From assembly GCA_023260315.1 (NCBI GenBank), contig JALQVQ010000309.1:1-9776 (forward strand): DNA of 9,776 nt. The letters are read 5' to 3'. Positions 7,134 to 9,776 of this stretch are shown one piece after another (the first letter of the stretch is position 1; each line of letters begins with the position of its first letter). The notes beneath the pieces were generated by a model that was given only the letters and a program-made list of their open reading frames with translations, made no database searches and was not told where the DNA came from. A program made the position numbers and the translations under genes. This DNA comes from Burkholderiaceae bacterium. Its GTDB lineage: Bacteria; Pseudomonadota; Gammaproteobacteria; Burkholderiales; Burkholderiaceae_C.

Positions 7134-8711
7134 ATGAACGCACTCATCTCTGTTTCTGATAAAACCGGCGTCGTCGAATTGGCGCGCGCGTTACACGCCC
7201 TTGGTATTGGCCTGCTATCCACAGGTGGTACAGCCAAGTTGCTCGCTGATGCAGATTTGCCTGTGACCGAAGTTGCAACGCTTACCGGTTTCCCCGAAAT
7301 GTTGGATGGCCGGGTGAAGACGCTGCATCCCAAAGTACACGGTGGTTTATTGGCTCGCCGTGATGTGCCCGAGCACATGGCTGCTTTGGCTGCCCACGAT
7401 ATTGCCACCATCGATGTGTTGGTTGTCAACTTGTACCCTTTCGAAGCCACGGTCGCAAAGCCTGACTGTACGCTGGCCGACGCGATTGAAAATATCGATA
7501 TCGGTGGCCCTGCCATGGTCCGTAGCGCGGCAAAGAACTGGAAAGATGTTGCGGTGCTGACCGATGCCAGCCAATACGAGACGGTTATCGCTGAACTCAA
7601 AGAAACCGGTGCTGTGACGGCAGCGACCAAGTTTGCGCTATCCGTTGCTGCGTTCAACCGCATCAGCAATTACGATGCCGCGATCAGCGATTACCTGTCG
7701 GCTTATCAGCCCGATACGCAAAGCTTGCAGACCTTCCCATCGCAATCCAATGCCCGCTTTGTCAAATTGCAGGACCTGCGTTACGGCGAAAACCCCCATC
7801 AGTCAGCTGCGTTTTATCGGGACCTGCATCCCGCGCCAGGCTCACTGGTGACCGCCAAGCAGTTGCAGGGCAAAGAGCTATCGTACAACAACATTGCTGA
7901 CGCCGATGCGGCTTGGGAGTGTGTCAAGAGCTTCGAGACATCCGCCTGCGTTATTGTGAAACACGCGAATCCGTGTGGTGTTGCGTTGGCTGATGACGCT
8001 TTGGGTGCCTACAAAAAGGCATTTCAAACAGATCCAACCTCTGCATTTGGCGGCATCATCGCCCTGAACCGTACCGTTGATGAGGCGGCGGCGCAGGCCA
8101 TTAGCCAACAATTTGTTGAGGTGTTGATGGCGCCGGCCTACACCGACGGTGCGTTGGCGGTTTTCAAAGCAAAGGCCAATGTACGGGTTCTGCAAATTGA
8201 CTTGCCAGCGCCGGGGGGTTCAACTGCTTGGGCACGTGGCCGAAATGCACAAGACGTGAAACGTGTTGGATCGGGACTTTTGATTCAAACCGCCGATGAC
8301 CATGAGCTGACGCTAGCGGATTTAAAGGTGGTTACCCAAATCGAACCCACTGCCCAACAAATGAATGATCTTTTGTTTGCCTGGAAAGTCGCGACCTACG
8401 TCAAGTCCAACGCCATCGTGTTCTGTAAAGACGGTATGACCATGGGCGTCGGGGCGGGTCAGATGAGTCGCTTGGATTCTGCGCGCATTGCCAGCATCAA
8501 GGCAGGGCATGCTGGCTTGACATTGAGTGGCACTGTGGTTGCCAGTGATGCGTTCTTCCCATTCCGCGACGGACTGGACGTTGTTGTCGATGCCGGTGCA
8601 ACCGCCGTCATTCAACCCGGCGGCTCAATGCGAGACCAAGAGGTTATTGACGCGGCGAACGAGCGTGGCGTCGCCATGGTTTTCACCGGCGTCCGCCATT
8701 TCCGTCACTGA
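7134..8711 (+). CDS. purH: Bifunctional AICAR formyltransferase / IMP cyclohydrolase
   Basis: 525 residues from ATG at 7134. PurH carries out the last two steps of purine synthesis: formylation of AICAR with 10-formyl-tetrahydrofolate, then ring closure to IMP. The N-terminal cyclohydrolase domain shows [13 protein letters not shown] (residues 4-16), STGGT (29-33) and [16 protein letters not shown] (58-73). The transformylase domain shows RYGENPHQ (216-223), [12 protein letters not shown] (250-261) and the catalytic VKHANPCG (275-282; K276, H277). The end, FTGVRHFRH, is the usual family terminus. A longer frame begins at TTG 7083, overlapping the fis stop, but its extra 17 residues do not resemble PurH. 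The ATG start has no obvious Shine-Dalgarno sequence. Likely co-transcribed with dusB and fis. It ends two bases before the end of convergent hemL. Confidence 0.97.
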   Translation: MNALISVSDKTGVVELARALHALGIGLLSTGGTAKLLADADLPVTEVATLTGFPEMLDGRVKTLHPKVHGGLLARRDVPEHMAALAAHDIATIDVLVVNLYPFEATVAKPDCTLADAIENIDIGGPAMVRSAAKNWKDVAVLTDASQYETVIAELKETGAVTAATKFALSVAAFNRISNYDAAISDYLSAYQPDTQSLQTFPSQSNARFVKLQDLRYGENPHQSAAFYRDLHPAPGSLVTAKQLQGKELSYNNIADADAAWECVKSFETSACVIVKHANPCGVALADDALGAYKKAFQTDPTSAFGGIIALNRTVDEAAAQAISQQFVEVLMAPAYTDGALAVFKAKANVRVLQIDLPAPGGSTAWARGRNAQDVKRVGSGLLIQTADDHELTLADLKVVTQIEPTAQQMNDLLFAWKVATYVKSNAIVFCKDGMTMGVGAGQMSRLDSARIASIKAGHAGLTLSGTVVASDAFFPFRDGLDVVVDAGATAVIQPGGSMRDQEVIDAANERGVAMVFTGVRHFRH

Positions 8712-8720
8712 GTTCAAAGG

Positions 8721-8743
8721 GCGGCGAAAGCCCTCTTCGCCGC
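8721..8743. terminator. Perfect 8-bp hairpin at the purH/hemL convergent ends, possible terminator
   Basis: GCGGCGAA (8721-8728) and TTCGCCGC (8736-8743) are exact reverse complements around a 7-base loop. The stem lies inside the last codons of hemL and 9 bases after the purH stop. No T-tract follows on the plus strand; on the minus strand only a short CCTTTG follows. It could help end the purH transcript or may be a by-product of the Ala-rich hemL C-terminus. Confidence 0.3.
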
Positions 8744-9548
8744 TGCCACGGTTTCAGCGATGTCTTGTTCGGAGTGCGCCGCGCTCACAAAACCAGCTTC
8801 GAACAAGGCCGGTGCGAAGTAGACACCCTCGTCCAACATGTGGTGGAAGAATCGGTTGAACCGATCGGCATCTGTGGTCATGACAGTGGCGTAATTTTGT
8901 GGCAACGTTGGCATGAAGAAGAAACCGAACATGCCGCCTTCGCTGTCGCCGCAAAAAGGGATGCCTGCATCGTTTGCGGCCGCAGTCATGCCAGCGATGA
9001 GTGAGCGTGTGCGCAGGTTCAGGTTGTCGAAAAAGCCGGGCTTCTGAATTTCACGGAGTGTCGCCAAGCCGCAGGCTGTTGCAACAGGGTTGCCCGATAG
9101 CGTACCGGCTTGGTAAACAGCACCCAACGGTGCCAAATGCGACATCACATCACGTTTACCACCGAAGGCTGCCAGTGGCATGCCGCCACCGATGACCTTA
9201 CCCATCACGGTCATATCGGGCTCGAAGCCTGGGATCTCTTTTGCATACAAGCTTTGCGCGCTGCCCAAAGCGACACGGAAACCGCACATCACTTCGTCGA
9301 AAGCCAAGATCGCACCATATGCCGTACACAACTCACGGCAGCGCTTCATGAAGGGCACGCTTGAGCGGACAAAATTCATGTTCCCGGCGACTGGCTCCAT
9401 CATGAGGCACGCAACGTCGTTGCCGTAAGCCTTGAAGGCGGTCTCGAGCGCCTCAATGTCATTGAATGGCAACACCATGGTGTGCTGCACCACCTCAGGC
9501 GGTACGCCAGCGCTGGTTGGGTTGCCAAAGGTCGCGAGGCCCGAGCCT

Positions 9549-9562
9549 GCTTTGACCAATAA
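9549..9562. other. Right bacterium/phage junction with possible microhomology
   Basis: On the minus strand the 14 bases TTATTGGTCAAAGC read sensibly in both genes: as LLVKA in the hemL frame and as part of IIGQS in the phage frame. hemL homology ends at the upper side of this stretch, and the phage frame loses sense after it (RLGPRDLW, then a stop). I infer that the break lies inside or at the edge of this stretch. Confidence 0.7.
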
Positions 9563-9776
9563 TGTAGCCAGTATCAATTGACTTGTTGATCGGGTTGATA
9601 TAAATCTTGCCGTTATTCGTATTGGAATAAAGGCAAACACCCATGTGAACAGCATAGTTCGGAGTGCTTGGCTCAGTCTGTGTCAACGCTCCGGCTGTGG
9701 TGGCCGACAAATAAATCTGAGCGCCCGCAGTAAATGCCGCAGTATTGATGTTGGTTACTGTACCTTGGGTAACAAT
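9549..9776 (-). CDS. Phage virion / tail-fibre-like structural protein fragment
   Basis: Reading from the right edge, the frame gives about 76 residues: [20 protein letters not shown], then [56 protein letters not shown]. The pattern of G-x-V-x-x-(I/L)-N-T-x-x-F-T-x-G, IYLS-x-T-x-G-x-(L/F)-T, P-(S/T)-x-P-(N/H)-x-V, (I/M)-G-V-C and G-(K/E)-IY(I/V) matches a beta-rich module that I recognise from structural and tail-fibre-like proteins of aquatic phages. This is recall of a family pattern, not a search. The N-terminal part lies outside the window and the C-terminal part is cut at the joint. By hand count 9563-9776 is about 46% GC, lower than the bacterial genes. The apparent start at 9710 is an internal TTG (leucine), not a real start. 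Confidence 0.72.

Larger units (their letters stand above)
8714..9562 (-). pseudogene. hemL: Glutamate-1-semialdehyde 2,1-aminomutase, N-terminal third missing
   Basis: HemL is a PLP enzyme that isomerises glutamate-1-semialdehyde to 5-aminolevulinate, the precursor of tetrapyrroles in the C5 pathway. About 282 codons remain, starting at LLVKAGSG (codons from 9562 downward), which corresponds to about residue 150 of the roughly 427-residue enzyme. Present: MEPVAGNMN, the PLP-pyridine aspartate in FDEVMCGFR (codon 9296-9298), the Schiff-base lysine in [16 protein letters not shown] (codon 9197-9199), [32 protein letters not shown] and the end AKRAFAAL. Missing: the start region and the NSGTEA and CYHGHAD segments. 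Upstream of 9562 the hemL frame continues open but reads unrelated residues (such as [11 protein letters not shown]), which are out-of-frame phage sequence. The gene is cut by the joint and not by internal decay; no frameshift or stop occurs in the retained part. Confidence 0.93.

Noticed and set aside
7124..7669. Minus-strand open frame of 181 codons
   Set aside because: Antisense shadow of purH with Ser/Ala/Val-biased composition and no domain.
330..9562. Prophage or genomic-island insertion with attachment sites
   Set aside because: No integrase, tRNA target, direct repeats or terminal inverted repeats are visible, and the bacterial block is uninterrupted housekeeping sequence.
9563..9655. 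HemL start at 9655
   Set aside because: The first ~31 residues of that frame are out-of-frame readings of the phage structural gene; HemL similarity begins only at LLVKAGSG.
1..9776. CRISPR array, tRNA/rRNA genes, insertion sequences or a defence or toxin system
   Set aside because: No regularly spaced repeats, no recognisable structural RNA and no transposase, nuclease or toxin genes other than the partial RusA were found on either strand by reading.

Overview
The middle of this window (about 340 to 9560) looks like ordinary chromosome from a betaproteobacterium. Burkholderiales is my best guess, and a Comamonadaceae-like member would fit. The reasons are the gene order (FAD hydroxylase, DsbC-type protein and M61 peptidase on one side; dusB, fis and purH on the other), the protein signatures, and a GC content that looks like the mid-to-upper fifties (one 60-base line of hemL counts to 58%). 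All the complete genes are housekeeping genes. I see no tRNA or rRNA gene, IS element, CRISPR array or defence locus.

Layout, left to right. Positions 1-289 hold a partial RusA-like Holliday-junction endonuclease gene of phage type, minus strand. A break at roughly 330-360 separates it from an M61 peptidase gene (minus, up to 2080) that has lost its very C-terminus. Upstream of M61 in the same apparent operon are a DsbC/DsbG-like disulfide isomerase (2084-2833) and a UbiH-type FAD monooxygenase (2869-4044). A divergent spacer leads to ychF on the plus strand (4147-5238), whose end overlaps the convergent yqaA-type membrane protein gene (5228-5713, minus). A second divergent spacer leads to the plus-strand run dusB (5812-6840), fis (6850-7086) and purH (7134-8711). 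Convergent hemL (minus, from 8714) is cut off near 9549-9562 and has lost about 150 N-terminal codons. Positions from there to 9776 carry a fragment of a phage virion or tail-fibre-like protein.

The most important observation is that both ends of the bacterial segment break inside genes and continue into phage-like coding sequence. The left break happens to keep the reading frame, so M61 and RusA read as one open frame although RusA has its own ribosome-binding site and start codon. The right break sits in a short stretch that both sides could share. The simplest reading is a chimeric molecule or contig (amplification or assembly artefact). A real phage-host recombinant is possible but less likely, because it would interrupt hemL. 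I do not see an undescribed biological system in the bacterial part.

How the genes work together: the ubiH-dsbC-M61 group covers probable quinone hydroxylation, periplasmic disulfide repair and peptide turnover, and looks co-transcribed. DusB modifies tRNA, YchF binds ribosomes, Fis is a nucleoid regulator, PurH completes IMP synthesis, and HemL makes 5-aminolevulinate for haem.
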